This document shows, in pieces, positions 15,783 to 24,556 of a stretch of 64,000 nt of DNA. The DNA is from Marinomonas agarivorans (GTDB lineage: Bacteria; Pseudomonadota; Gammaproteobacteria; Pseudomonadales; Marinomonadaceae), in the NCBI GenBank assembly GCA_002173415.2, contig NHNK02000008.1, positions 62,001 through 126,000 on the forward strand, read 5' to 3'. The notes under the pieces were generated by a model, which was given only the letters and a program-made list of their open reading frames with translations, was not told the origin of the DNA and did no database searches. Numbering within the stretch: the stretch's first letter is position 1; each line of letters starts with the position of its first letter. The position numbers and the translations under genes are program-made.

Positions 15783-17740
15783 TGGCCACTCTCCCTCCCT
15801 CCAAATCTTTATCTGGCATACAGTCAGGTACATCTCCTTGGTCTATTGAGCAAAGCATTGAGCTTTATGGCGTACATGATTGGGGCGCTGGCTATTTTGA
15901 TGTGTCAGCCAATGGCGATGCTGTAGTACAGGTACAAACCAGCAAGGGAGAAGTACAAGTTTCTCTGCCTGATATTATCCAAGGCATGAAAGAACGCGGG
16001 TTGGATATGCCCAGCATTTTGCGGATCGAGAATGTATTGGATGACCGCATTAAAGCCTTAAATGAAGCCTTCAGACGAGCCATTACTCGTTACGAGTACA
16101 AAAACCACTATCGTGGTGTTTTCCCGATCAAAGTTAACCAACAGTGCCATGTTATTGAAGAGATTGCTGATTTTGGCGCGCGCTATCATCATGGTTTTGA
16201 GGCTGGCAGCAAAGCAGAGCTGATTATTGCTTTGTCTAAAATTAAAGACGATGACAGCCTAATTATTTGTAATGGTTATAAAGATGCCGAGTTTGTTGAG
16301 CTAGGGCTGTACGCGAAAGAAATGGGGTTAAAGTGCGTCTTCGTGTTAGAGACCTCCAGTGAGCTGCCCATTATTTTAGAATGTAGCCAGCGCCTTGGCA
16401 TTGAACCTTTATTGGGTGTGCGTATACGCCCTTCGGTTATCGTCGATGGGCATTGGAATGAAGACAGTGGTGATCGCTCTATTTTTGGCCTCTCTTCCCC
16501 TGCGTTGGTCAATGTGGTTGAGCAATTAAAACAGGCCGATATGCTGCATTGTTTGCAGTTATTGCATTGTCATTTAGGCTCGCAAATCCCCAATATCCGC
16601 AATATCCGCAATGGGGTATTAGAAGCCTGTCGTTTTTATTGCGGCTTGATCGAAGAAGGCGCACCAATGGGGTTACTTGATTTGGGTGGCGGCTTAGCGG
16701 TGGACTACGAGGGTGCGCGCAGTAATAGCCACCATAGTATGAACTATCAGTTAGATGAATATTGCGCCAATATTATTGAGACCATTTGTGAGTGTCTTGA
16801 CCCGTTGGATATTCCTCATCCTGTGATTGTTTCCGAATCTGGCCGCGCCACGGTGGCCTATTCGTCTTTATTATTGTTTAACGTGTTGGATGTGCGAGAT
16901 CATCGCCCTTCTCCATTGCCCACGCATTTACCAGACAGCAGCCATGATTTGTTACACAACCTTTGGCAAGTGAATACCGATATTAATGGCGACAATTTTC
17001 AAGAGTGCTATAACGATGCCTTGTATTATCGTGATGAAGTACGTGAGCTTTTTCGCCGTGGTCAGGCGTCACTGAGTGACCGAGCTTTAGCGGATAACAT
17101 TACCTTAGCAGTGTTGGAAAAAGTGGCCTTGCAGTTAACGCAGTGTGATAAAAGTTACCCAGAGTTAGATAATTTGCCCGAATTATTGGCCGACATTTAT
17201 TATGGTAATTTTAGTTTGTTTCAGTCACTGCCAGATATGTGGGCGATTGATCAGTTGTTGCCAGTTATGCCGATTCATCGCCTAAACGAAGCGCCAACAC
17301 GCCAAGCCGTTATCGCCGATATTACCTGCGATTGCGATGGCAAAATTGATCACTTTGCCACGAGCCAAGGCATAAAACGTACAACCTTATTACATGAAAT
17401 GCGCGAAGGCGAAGAATATTACTTGGGTGTCTTCCTTGTTGGCGCGTATCAGGAAACACTGGGAGACTTGCACAATTTGTTTGGCGATACCAATGTTGTC
17501 AGTGTGCATATTGACGATAAAGGGCATTATGATTTTGTACGCGAGTTTCATGGTGACAGCATTGCTGATGTGCTGTCTTATGTGGAGTATGATCCAAAAG
17601 TCATGACAGAAGAATTTCGTAAACGGGCAGAAAACGCTGTCAAAAAAGGCGCCATTACTGCGGCGAAACGCAAACAAATGATGCGTGCTTTTAAAGCCAG
17701 TTTAGACGGTTACACTTATTTTGAGAAAGAGGAACACTGA
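15782..17740 (+). CDS. speA: Biosynthetic arginine decarboxylase
   Basis: The 652-aa PLP enzyme converts arginine to agmatine and CO2. It has the long SpeA form of the alanine-racemase-fold decarboxylases: the PLP lysine in GVFPIKVNQQ (about residue 119), substrate and PLP contacts in YHHGFEAGSKAEL and LLDLGGGLAVDYEG, and the helical SpeA insertions near residues 370-500. Length agrees with the usual 630-660 residues. An AGG sequence precedes the start. It leads an operon that takes agmatine to putrescine (SpeB) and then to spermidine through carboxyspermidine. Its stop overlaps the next start by 1 bp. Confidence 0.95.
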   Translation: MATLPPSKSLSGIQSGTSPWSIEQSIELYGVHDWGAGYFDVSANGDAVVQVQTSKGEVQVSLPDIIQGMKERGLDMPSILRIENVLDDRIKALNEAFRRAITRYEYKNHYRGVFPIKVNQQCHVIEEIADFGARYHHGFEAGSKAELIIALSKIKDDDSLIICNGYKDAEFVELGLYAKEMGLKCVFVLETSSELPIILECSQRLGIEPLLGVRIRPSVIVDGHWNEDSGDRSIFGLSSPALVNVVEQLKQADMLHCLQLLHCHLGSQIPNIRNIRNGVLEACRFYCGLIEEGAPMGLLDLGGGLAVDYEGARSNSHHSMNYQLDEYCANIIETICECLDPLDIPHPVIVSESGRATVAYSSLLLFNVLDVRDHRPSPLPTHLPDSSHDLLHNLWQVNTDINGDNFQECYNDALYYRDEVRELFRRGQASLSDRALADNITLAVLEKVALQLTQCDKSYPELDNLPELLADIYYGNFSLFQSLPDMWAIDQLLPVMPIHRLNEAPTRQAVIADITCDCDGKIDHFATSQGIKRTTLLHEMREGEEYYLGVFLVGAYQETLGDLHNLFGDTNVVSVHIDDKGHYDFVREFHGDSIADVLSYVEYDPKVMTEEFRKRAENAVKKGAITAAKRKQMMRAFKASLDGYTYFEKEEH

Positions 17741-18951
17741 TGACAAAAGTAATGATTATTGGTGCCGGCGGTGTCGGTAATGTCGTGGCACACAAATGTG
17801 CCCAACAACAGGATACGTTTTCTGACATTATTCTTGCCAGTCGTACCGAAGCAAAATGCATCAAGATTGCTGAGGACGTAAAGAAAAGCACTGGCATTAC
17901 CTTGCGAACCGCGCAAGTGGATGCGGACAATGTGCCAGAGTTGGTTGCGTTACTAAAACAGGAACAGCCCTTTCTCGTCATTAATGTGGCCTTACCTTAT
18001 CAAGATTTGACCATCATGGATGCCTGTTTAGAGGCCGGTGTGCATTACATGGATACTGCCAATTATGAGCCATTGGATACGGCGAAGTTTGAATATAAGT
18101 GGCAATGGGCTTATCAAGAAAAGTTCAAACAAGCTGGGTTAACTGCGCTATTGGGCAGTGGGTTTGACCCGGGCGCGACGAATGTTTTTACCGCCTATTT
18201 GGCGAAACATTATTTCGATGAGATTCACACCTTGGATATTATCGATGTCAATGGTGGCGACCACGGTTACCCTTTTGCGACCAACTTCAACCCTGAAATC
18301 AATATTCGTGAAGTCAGTGCCGAATGCCGTCACTGGGAAAATGGCGAGTTTGTTACTACACCACCCATGAGCAAAAAAGCCCGCTTTACCTGCCCTGATG
18401 GCGTGGGTGAATTCAATATTTACCGCATGTATCACGAAGAGTTGGAATCCTTATCTTTACACTTCCCGACATTAAAACGAGCCCAGTTTTGGATGAGTTT
18501 TTCTGACAATTACCTCAAGCATCTTGAGGTGCTAGAAAACGTTGGCATGACTGGTATTGACGAAGTGGAATATCAAGGGCAGAAGATTGTACCAATCCAA
18601 TTTTTAGCCAAACTGCTGCCTGATCCATCGACCCTTGGACCAAGAACCAAAGGCAAAACGTGTATTGGCTCTGTGGTACAAGGTGTGAAAGATGGCAAAC
18701 CAAAAATAATGTATTGCTATCAAATCTGTGATCACGAGGCCTGCTATCAAGAAGTGCAATCGCAGGCGATTTCTTACACCACTGGTGTGCCTGCCATGAT
18801 TGGCGCCAAAATGATGGTCGAGAAAAACTGGTTAGAGCCTGGGGTGTTTAATATCGAACAGTTCGACCCAGACCCATTTATGGACGCAATGAATCGTTTT
18901 GGTTTGCCTTGGAAAGTGATGGAACTGGATCAATTTGATTTGGACCAGTAG
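17740..18951 (+). CDS. Carboxynorspermidine/carboxyspermidine dehydrogenase (saccharopine-dehydrogenase fold)
   Basis: The 403-aa protein starts with a Rossmann motif (VMIIGAGGVGNVVAHKCAQ) and has the saccharopine-dehydrogenase-like C-terminal domain. The enzyme condenses aspartate semialdehyde with a diamine and reduces the imine with NADPH. With putrescine this gives carboxyspermidine; with diaminopropane, carboxynorspermidine. The operon also makes putrescine (SpeA, SpeB) and shows no diaminobutyrate pathway genes, so carboxyspermidine is the likelier product. It overlaps speA by 1 bp (TGATG), implying coupled translation. It provides the alternative to the SpeD/SpeE route, neither of which appears in the window. 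Confidence 0.9.
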   Translation: MTKVMIIGAGGVGNVVAHKCAQQQDTFSDIILASRTEAKCIKIAEDVKKSTGITLRTAQVDADNVPELVALLKQEQPFLVINVALPYQDLTIMDACLEAGVHYMDTANYEPLDTAKFEYKWQWAYQEKFKQAGLTALLGSGFDPGATNVFTAYLAKHYFDEIHTLDIIDVNGGDHGYPFATNFNPEINIREVSAECRHWENGEFVTTPPMSKKARFTCPDGVGEFNIYRMYHEELESLSLHFPTLKRAQFWMSFSDNYLKHLEVLENVGMTGIDEVEYQGQKIVPIQFLAKLLPDPSTLGPRTKGKTCIGSVVQGVKDGKPKIMYCYQICDHEACYQEVQSQAISYTTGVPAMIGAKMMVEKNWLEPGVFNIEQFDPDPFMDAMNRFGLPWKVMELDQFDLDQ

Positions 18952-18998
18952 TGATAGACAGACTTTGTTACAGATAAGAGCATTTATAAATAAAACAC

Positions 18999-20189
18999 AT
19001 GCATTTTACCGATTTTAGCAAGCTAGACCTAAGCCGATTGCCCTCCCCTTGTTTTGTGGTGGATGAAGTCGCCGTGGAAAGAAACCTGCGCATTTTGCAT
19101 GAGGTTGAACAAAAGAGCGGCGCCAAGATACTGCATGCACTCAAGGCATTTTCGCTGTGGGATTTGGCACCGTTAACTCAAACCTATCTGTCTGGCACCT
19201 GCGCCAGTGGCTTGCATGAGGCCCGTTTAGGCAAAGAGCATTATGGTGGCGAAGTGCATGTGTTTTCAGCGGCCTTCACCGACCGTGATTTCGCTGAGCT
19301 GTTAACCTTTGCTGATCACATTGTCTTCAATAGCTGCTCGCAGTTATTGCGTTATGCTGATGCATGCCGTGAGGCGCAACAAAAACGGCCTGAATTATCC
19401 TTTGGCCTGCGAATTAATCCTGAACATTCCGAAGGGGATGTCCCGATTTACGACCCTTGTGCAGCGGGTTCTCGTTTAGGAGTGACCCGTTCGCAATTGG
19501 ATCAACATCTTGTGGATGACGATTTCCAACAAGCTTTTGCGCTATTGTCTGGTTTGCATTTTCATACCCTATGCGAGCAAGACTTTCTGCCGTTACAACG
19601 GACTTTGGCTGCGGTAGAAGCGAAATTTGGTGATCTTATCGGCACTATGTCATGGGTGAATTTTGGTGGTGGTCACCATATTAGCCACCCTGATTATCAA
19701 GTAAATGACCTAATTGCTGGCATTACAGCCTTTGCTGAAAAATACCAAATACAGGTGTATTTGGAACCAGGGGAAGCGGTTGCTATTGGCACAGGCGTAC
19801 TGGTATCAGAAGTACTGGACATTGGTTTTAATGAATTGCCACAGGCTATCTTAGACACATCGGCAACCTGTCATATGCCAGATACGCTAGAGATGCCTTA
19901 TAAAGCCGATATCAGCACTGCTGTGCCTCCCAATGAGACAAGCTACAACTATCGCCTCGGTGGGCTTACTTGCCTCGCTGGAGACATCATAGGCGACTAC
20001 AGCTTTGCTGAACCTTTGTCGGTAGGTGACCGTTTAGTCTTTGAAGATATGGCCCATTACACCATGGTAAAAACCAGCACCTTTAATGGCACCAAACTCC
20101 CTGCTATTGCTGTGTGGAATTCCAATACTGATGCCCTGCGAGTGGTGCGTGAATTTGATTATAACGATTTTAAAACAAGGCTTTCCTAA
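18999..20189 (+). CDS. nspC: Carboxynorspermidine/carboxyspermidine decarboxylase
   Basis: The 396-aa PLP decarboxylase belongs to the alanine-racemase-fold group. The PLP lysine lies in ILHALKAFSLWDLAPL near residue 47. Further family marks are INPEHSEGDVPIYDPCAAGSR, SGLHFHTLCEQ, WVNFGGGHHISHPDYQ, the C-terminal GLTCLAGDIIGDYSF and FEDMAHYTMVKTSTFNG. It removes CO2 from carboxyspermidine to yield spermidine. The start lacks a strong Shine-Dalgarno but matches the usual family N-terminus. It ends with a TAATG overlap into speB. Confidence 0.93.
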   Translation: MHFTDFSKLDLSRLPSPCFVVDEVAVERNLRILHEVEQKSGAKILHALKAFSLWDLAPLTQTYLSGTCASGLHEARLGKEHYGGEVHVFSAAFTDRDFAELLTFADHIVFNSCSQLLRYADACREAQQKRPELSFGLRINPEHSEGDVPIYDPCAAGSRLGVTRSQLDQHLVDDDFQQAFALLSGLHFHTLCEQDFLPLQRTLAAVEAKFGDLIGTMSWVNFGGGHHISHPDYQVNDLIAGITAFAEKYQIQVYLEPGEAVAIGTGVLVSEVLDIGFNELPQAILDTSATCHMPDTLEMPYKADISTAVPPNETSYNYRLGGLTCLAGDIIGDYSFAEPLSVGDRLVFEDMAHYTMVKTSTFNGTKLPAIAVWNSNTDALRVVREFDYNDFKTRLS

Positions 20190-21070
20190 TGCAGTCAAGG
20201 TCCTCTGACAACACCATTTTTCTTGCTTCTGAGATTGAGCAAGCACCGATTGAGCAAGCAGCGTTTTCTGTCTTGCCCGTACCGTATGAAAAAACGGTCT
20301 CTTACGGTGGCGGAACTGCTCTTGGGCCAGCAGCGATTCTTAACGCTTCTGAACAACTCGAAACATGGGATGGCAAATCTAATCCATCGGCTCTAGGCAT
20401 ACATACCTGTGATACGGTCAATTGTCAGGGTGATGCGGCACAGGTTATTGAGCGTATCGCCAATGCGGTTACTCACATTTTAGCCTCAGGTAGTATGCCT
20501 GTGGTGCTAGGCGGCGAACACACGGTGACCTATGGAGTGATTAAAGGGTACCTTGATGCTGGCATCAGCGACTTTGGTGTGGTGCAAATTGATGCCCATG
20601 CGGATTTACGCGACGCTTACGAAGGCGACCCATACAGCCATGCATCCGTGATGAAACGCGTGGTGGATGAAGGCATTCCTCTTTATCAACTGGGCATTCG
20701 CGCCTACTGTGACGAAGAGCGCAACACCCGCGAGCAAAATCCGCACATTCATTTTGCCGATGCGGATGACTTGGTGCCCGACAATCAACAATCGATTCAG
20801 TTACCAGCCAACTTCCCTCAAAAAGTCTTTTTCACTGTGGATGTAGATGGTCTGGACCCATCAGTTTTCCCCTCCACTGGTACGCCAGTGCCGGGTGGAC
20901 TAAGCTGGTATCAAACCTTAAAACTGTTTGAATCGGTTGCCAAACAGCGTGAGATTATTGGTTTTGATATTATGGAATTTGCGCCTATTGATGGCTTTCA
21001 TGCTTACGATTTTTCTGCCGCGCTACTCACCTATAAATTGATGGGTATCGTGCAAAGACAAAGTAACTAA
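20189..21070 (+). CDS. speB: Agmatinase
   Basis: The 293-aa ureohydrolase splits agmatine into putrescine and urea. All binuclear manganese motifs are present: GGEHTVTYG, DAHADLRDAYEGDPYSHASV and DVDGLDPSVFPSTGTPVPGG, plus the late glutamate in IMEFAPIDG. It starts within the stop codon of nspC (TAATG). The urea it releases could feed the urease encoded about 10 kb away, an internal nitrogen-recovery loop. A small Rof-like gene follows after 18 bp and is probably co-transcribed. Confidence 0.94.
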   Translation: MQSRSSDNTIFLASEIEQAPIEQAAFSVLPVPYEKTVSYGGGTALGPAAILNASEQLETWDGKSNPSALGIHTCDTVNCQGDAAQVIERIANAVTHILASGSMPVVLGGEHTVTYGVIKGYLDAGISDFGVVQIDAHADLRDAYEGDPYSHASVMKRVVDEGIPLYQLGIRAYCDEERNTREQNPHIHFADADDLVPDNQQSIQLPANFPQKVFFTVDVDGLDPSVFPSTGTPVPGGLSWYQTLKLFESVAKQREIIGFDIMEFAPIDGFHAYDFSAALLTYKLMGIVQRQSN

Positions 21071-21088
21071 CTCTAGGAAGGATGGAAT

Positions 21089-21406
21089 ATGATTAGCTGC
21101 CAACAATATGACTATATTGAAATCGCCTGCCTATTCCGTTTGCCTATTGAACTGACATTACACACTGGCGAAAAAGTAAGTGGGGTGGCTCAAACCACCT
21201 CCTATAACCAAAATAAAGAAGAATGCTTGCAACTGACGCCTCTTTTGCTCACAAATAAGCAAACTCCAAAAGAGCAACAAGTCCCGAAAGAGCAACAAGC
21301 CTCAGCAGTACAACAAACGAACATCACCTTAGTATTAAATACAGTAGCTAGCATGCAGGCGCTAGAGCAAAACCCGCACTTCGATCGAATCGACTTTCAG
21401 CAGTAA
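21089..21406 (+). CDS. Rof/YaeO-like Rho-binding antiterminator
   Basis: The 105-aa protein opens with CQQYDYIEIACLFRLPIEL, then LHTGEKVSGVAQTT and NKEECLQL. This follows the pattern of Rof (cysteine, YD, acidic residue, (L/I)E(L/I)AC, beta-strand, DGEK, then a second strand). Rof has an Sm-like fold and inhibits Rho by blocking its RNA site. The C-terminal LNTVASMQALEQNPHFDRI aligns with the final Rof strands. A glutamine- and lysine-rich insert with a repeated PKEQQ sits at about residues 60-75. A GGAAGG Shine-Dalgarno and an 18-bp gap from speB place it in the polyamine operon. The family call is from pattern recognition, so moderately sure. Confidence 0.7.
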   Translation: MISCQQYDYIEIACLFRLPIELTLHTGEKVSGVAQTTSYNQNKEECLQLTPLLLTNKQTPKEQQVPKEQQASAVQQTNITLVLNTVASMQALEQNPHFDRIDFQQ

Positions 21407-21412
21407 GCCACA

Positions 21413-21457
21413 CAAAAAAAAGCGCTTGGTCGCTCTTTAAAAGAGAAACCAAGCGCT
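21413..21457 (-). terminator. Terminator on the porin side, between rof and the porin gene
   Basis: AGCGCTTGGT (21421-21430) pairs with ACCAAGCGCT (21448-21457), and CTCTTT pairs with AAAGAG inside. On the minus strand the stem is followed by a run of eight T residues. The plus strand has only a weak A-rich end, but the hairpin may also slow transcription from the speA operon. Confidence 0.75.
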
Positions 21458-21542
21458 AAAAATTCCAATCTGTCAGGGGAATGACAAATGAAACTATTTT
21501 CGCAATAACGCGAAAACTAACTCCAAACGCTTGAAGTTACGC

Positions 21543-21580
21543 TTGGGCTCTTTCACTCTCAGAGGTAACAAAGAGCCCAA
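21543..21580. other. Second hairpin downstream of the porin gene
   Basis: TTGGGCTCTTT (21543-21553) and AAAGAGCCCAA (21570-21580) form an 11-bp stem with a 16-nt loop. No T-run follows on either strand. It may protect the porin mRNA 3' end. Confidence 0.45.
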
Positions 21581-21622
21581 TGGTAACCACAATCATAGTG
21601 TGTGATTACAAGTCATCAGACG

Positions 21623-22552
21623 TTAAAAAACGTATGTGGCACCTAACGCTGTCGTTGTGTTTTCGTCTTCACCGCTTTGACCCACTTCGGCATAAACAAA
21701 AACATTACCTTCGGTATCAAGATTATACAGTGCACCTACGCCATATTCGTCATAGTCTTTTTTCGTCTCATCATCTTGATCAACAGTTTCAAATGATGCG
21801 TAAAGGCTACCAGCGCTAAAATTAGAACGGGCTGAAATACCTAGATAAACATCTTCGTTTGATGTTTCGTATTTTGCCGATAAATTAACCACTGGCAGGC
21901 TATATGCCACATTAAGACCAAACACTTCAGTAGAATCAATCTCGTTCGCTTTATCGTCATAGCCAAGTGCCACACTGAAATCACCAGCTGAGTACTTGAT
22001 CACAGATGTAACTGCGGTATCCGATTTAACTCTATCTGTTGCTCCTACTTTGGTTTCGTCTTCATCATTGCCTTTCGTTTGTAAAGAAAGTTGCAGTTCA
22101 AGACCACCAAAACTTGGGCTAAAGTAAGCCAGTGTATCACCTTCTTCTGTTAGCTCAATTCCAGTAATGCCCAATGCTTCGAACTGATCAATGCTGTCTT
22201 GAATTGCGTTGTTGTAGATGCTATCGAAAGAGCCTAACTGCACTTTACCAAAGCCGCCTTTTGCACCAACGTAAGCTTGATCAAGGTTCACTTCAACATC
22301 ACTTGTTTTTTCATCTGTATCGGCTTCTAGCTCGTATTTGAAAAAACCTGTTAAGCCATGCTTAAGTTCTTTTTCCCCTTTAAAACCAAAGGTAGAGCCA
22401 TTGTCGCCTAGGTTTGTTTTATCATCAGGCGTTGCTTCACTTACTGTGTAAGCCAACTGAATATTGCCATAAACATCTAACTTTTCTGCTTGCGCAGAAG
22501 TCGCAACCAATGCTGCTGAAGAAACAGCAACCGCAATTAAAGACTTTTTCAT
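21623..22552 (-). CDS. Outer-membrane porin (Gram-negative porin family)
   Basis: The 309-aa protein has a signal peptide (MKKSLIAVAVSSAALVATSA, cleavage after AQA). The mature part is beta-strand-rich, beginning KLDVYGNIQLAYTVSE and ending in an aromatic residue (GATYVF), typical of a trimeric 16-strand porin. The acidic loops and PEFG-free constriction-loop region (SFDSIYNNAIQDSIDQFEAL) resemble general marine porins. It would admit small hydrophilic solutes. The gene stands alone with its own terminator. Confidence 0.9.
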   Translation of the reverse strand: MKKSLIAVAVSSAALVATSAQAEKLDVYGNIQLAYTVSEATPDDKTNLGDNGSTFGFKGEKELKHGLTGFFKYELEADTDEKTSDVEVNLDQAYVGAKGGFGKVQLGSFDSIYNNAIQDSIDQFEALGITGIELTEEGDTLAYFSPSFGGLELQLSLQTKGNDEDETKVGATDRVKSDTAVTSVIKYSAGDFSVALGYDDKANEIDSTEVFGLNVAYSLPVVNLSAKYETSNEDVYLGISARSNFSAGSLYASFETVDQDDETKKDYDEYGVGALYNLDTEGNVFVYAEVGQSGEDENTTTALGATYVF

Positions 22553-22923
22553 TACAAGGTTCCTTACTATGTTTTAACGTTATTGGTTTAGTTGTACGTA
22601 TGAATCGAAACGCCTAACTAACGGTAAAGTCTTTTACGGGGGAAACAATACTTGTTCCTTGGTTTGCTCGATTAAGCCCTTTTGTTTGCTTGCTTTTTAC
22701 CGGATGCAGAACAATGCGCAGTGAAAAAGTAAAACAAGTAAAAAAAGAGACTTTTTGTATCGATCGATAAATAATCAGTAGGGGCGATTAAAATCTTATT
22801 AAAAAGAAATTAAATTGCTTACAAATCAATCGGATAGATAGATAAATCAAAAAAGAAAACGAATAACTATAGAAGAATGTAATAAAAACAGAGAATGAAA
22901 TACTAGAAGATAGTTTATAGAAA
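22553..22923. other. Porin upstream region
   Basis: An AT-rich 371-bp stretch that should contain the porin promoter. I see no ORF, hairpin with T-run or clear repeat. Confidence 0.4.
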
Positions 22924-23000
22924 TGGTGGGCCTGCCGTGACTCGAACACGGGACCTGCCGATTATGAGTCGGATGCTCTAACCAACTGAGCTACAGGCCC
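22924..23000 (-). tRNA. tRNA with CAU anticodon (Met elongator or lysidine-modified Ile2)
   Basis: The minus strand folds as a 77-nt tRNA with encoded CCA. The acceptor GGGCCTG pairs with CAGGCCC, the D arm has AGCTCAGTTGGTTAGAGC, the anticodon loop is CTCATAA and the T loop is TTCGAGT. The anticodon is CAU. The acceptor has C4-G69 and C5-G68, which I recall as features used by TilS to recognise tRNA-Ile2, but an elongator tRNA-Met cannot be excluded. It is not the initiator, since the first pair is matched and the anticodon stem lacks three G-C pairs. Confidence 0.93.
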
Positions 23001-23101
23001 TAAAAAACGAAGCGCATTATATACGTATGATGTGCGCTTGCCAATAAGCGCCCAACATTTTTTACCGATTAATGCACGAGTGCCTATTTTCCCTATTATT
23101 T

Positions 23102-23392
23102 TCAATCAGAAATAATAGAGAAAACAACGACGGTCACAAAAACACCCTTTCGAATTAACGAATGGGTGTCCGCATTGTTCATTTCGTATTTAACGATATC
23201 AAGATCATGGTCAAGAGATTGGGCTAAAGTCGGATTGAATTGGCGCTTCAAGGCAAGAAAGTCGCGAGTGAGAGCTGTAATTGATGGCTCTGGAACAATC
23301 AAACTGCATAAAACAAATACCGGCTGAATGTCTGTATTGTGGTCTGGTAGGTTTCCCGTACAACCTGCTTCGTCAATGTAGCAAAAAAACAT
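23102..23392 (-). pseudogene. Truncated DUF3800-domain protein
   Basis: The start at 23392 has an AGGGA Shine-Dalgarno. The 96-aa product opens with MFFCYIDEAGCTGNLP, the usual DUF3800 start with a conserved acidic pair, and continues PVFVLCSLIVP and LTRDFLALKRQF. Full DUF3800 proteins are roughly 200-300 aa and have a further conserved aspartate motif. Here the frame ends after HSLIRKGVFVTVVVFSIISD, a hydrophobic tail that does not look like the family. A frameshift or deletion is likely. DUF3800 proteins are often found in mobile and defence regions. Confidence 0.6.
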
Positions 23393-23412
23393 TTTCCATT
23401 CCCTAGAAACAA

Positions 23413-23436
23413 CTAAAGCCACAAAAGTGGCTTTAG
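23413..23436. other. Perfect hairpin upstream of the DUF3800 remnant
   Basis: CTAAAGCCAC (23413-23422) and GTGGCTTTAG (23427-23436) flank an AAAA loop. No T-run follows on either strand, so this is probably a leader structure rather than a terminator. Confidence 0.4.
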
Positions 23437-23632
23437 GAACTGCCGCCCGTCTCCGGTTCGGCTAAAATCGAATCTATTCGACATCTTTTTCCAACATAGC
23501 GACTGATAGCGACTAAATAATGAAAAGTCAAGCTAAAACGTTAAAACCTCTTTCTAACATGTTTCTCTACGTCACTTTTGATATGCTGCACGCATACTGT
23601 ATTTTCGTCTTTCCTATTTGTTCCCGCTTGCG

Positions 23633-24556
23633 CTAAATAACTTGTTCAGCGGCAAACAGCTTGAGTGCGATAGCCGCAGCCGAAGTGCGATTATCCACAT
23701 GCAGTTTTGGGTAAATTTGTTCTAGATGTTTGTTGACGGTGCGTGGACTCATAGTGAGGATATCGGCGATTTCACGATTGGTTTTACCATTGGCAATCCA
23801 GTAGAGCACTTCTGATTCGCGATCAGTCAGTTGCAGTTGGGCTTTTAGCAGCGCTGCACCTTGCGGTTTATTACCATCTTCCAATTTTAACAGTCGCTCT
23901 TTTTGTTCTGTTTGCCCGATCATTTTTAGGGATAAGGGATAATCAAATCCCGTGATTTTTAGGAGATGGCCTTCGTCAGGATGATGATTGAGCCAGTTTT
24001 GTATTTGCGCGACTAGGTGTGTGTTGTGCCATTCGCCTGCAATTTGTGCTTTGGCCAATAGCGCATAGGTTTGTGGTGTAGCCCAAACAATGTCACCTTG
24101 TTCGCTTACTGTAATGAGGTATTGCCCCACACTATCAAGGGCAGATTGGGCACTGTGGTTAAGGCGGGCATTGGCGAGATGCACTCGCATACGCGCAAGC
24201 AATTCATTAGGTTGAATAGGTTTGGTTAGGTAATCAACACCACCTGCTTCTAACCCTCGCACAATGTCGTCGGTGTCTTGTAAACCTGTCATAAAAATTA
24301 CTGGAATAGTGGCCAAGTCTGGGTCACTTTTTAAGGCCTTGCAGGTTACAAAGCCATCCATCGTTGGCATGAGGGCATCCAATAAAATGATGTCGGGGCG
24401 AATACGTTTGGCAATGGTGAGAGCTTGTTGCCCTTCTAACGCCACCAGCACTTCCATATTGGCCGCATCCAGAATATCGTGAATCAGACTCAGTGCATCT
24501 GGTGAGTCATCAACCACTAAAACAACCTCCTTGTTAAGCGACAGAGACGGTTTCAT
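23633..24556 (-). CDS. LuxR-type response regulator paired with the permease-kinase
   Basis: The 307-aa protein has an N-terminal receiver domain (about 10-125: VVLVVDDSPDALSLIHDIL, phospho-acceptor aspartate in IILLDALMPTMDGF, conserved threonine and lysine in VIFMTG and YLTKPI). A middle segment without a clear domain call (about 135-235) follows. The C-terminal LuxR/GerE helix-turn-helix (about 240-300) contains LTDRESEVLYWIANGKTNREIADIL and the recognition helix SPRTVNKHLEQIYPKLHV. Its start overlaps the kinase stop by 4 bp (ATGA), so the two form one signalling unit. It lies at the distal end of the urea/urease gene block, which suggests control of those genes. Confidence 0.88.
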   Translation of the reverse strand: MKPSLSLNKEVVLVVDDSPDALSLIHDILDAANMEVLVALEGQQALTIAKRIRPDIILLDALMPTMDGFVTCKALKSDPDLATIPVIFMTGLQDTDDIVRGLEAGGVDYLTKPIQPNELLARMRVHLANARLNHSAQSALDSVGQYLITVSEQGDIVWATPQTYALLAKAQIAGEWHNTHLVAQIQNWLNHHPDEGHLLKITGFDYPLSLKMIGQTEQKERLLKLEDGNKPQGAALLKAQLQLTDRESEVLYWIANGKTNREIADILTMSPRTVNKHLEQIYPKLHVDNRTSAAAIALKLFAAEQVI

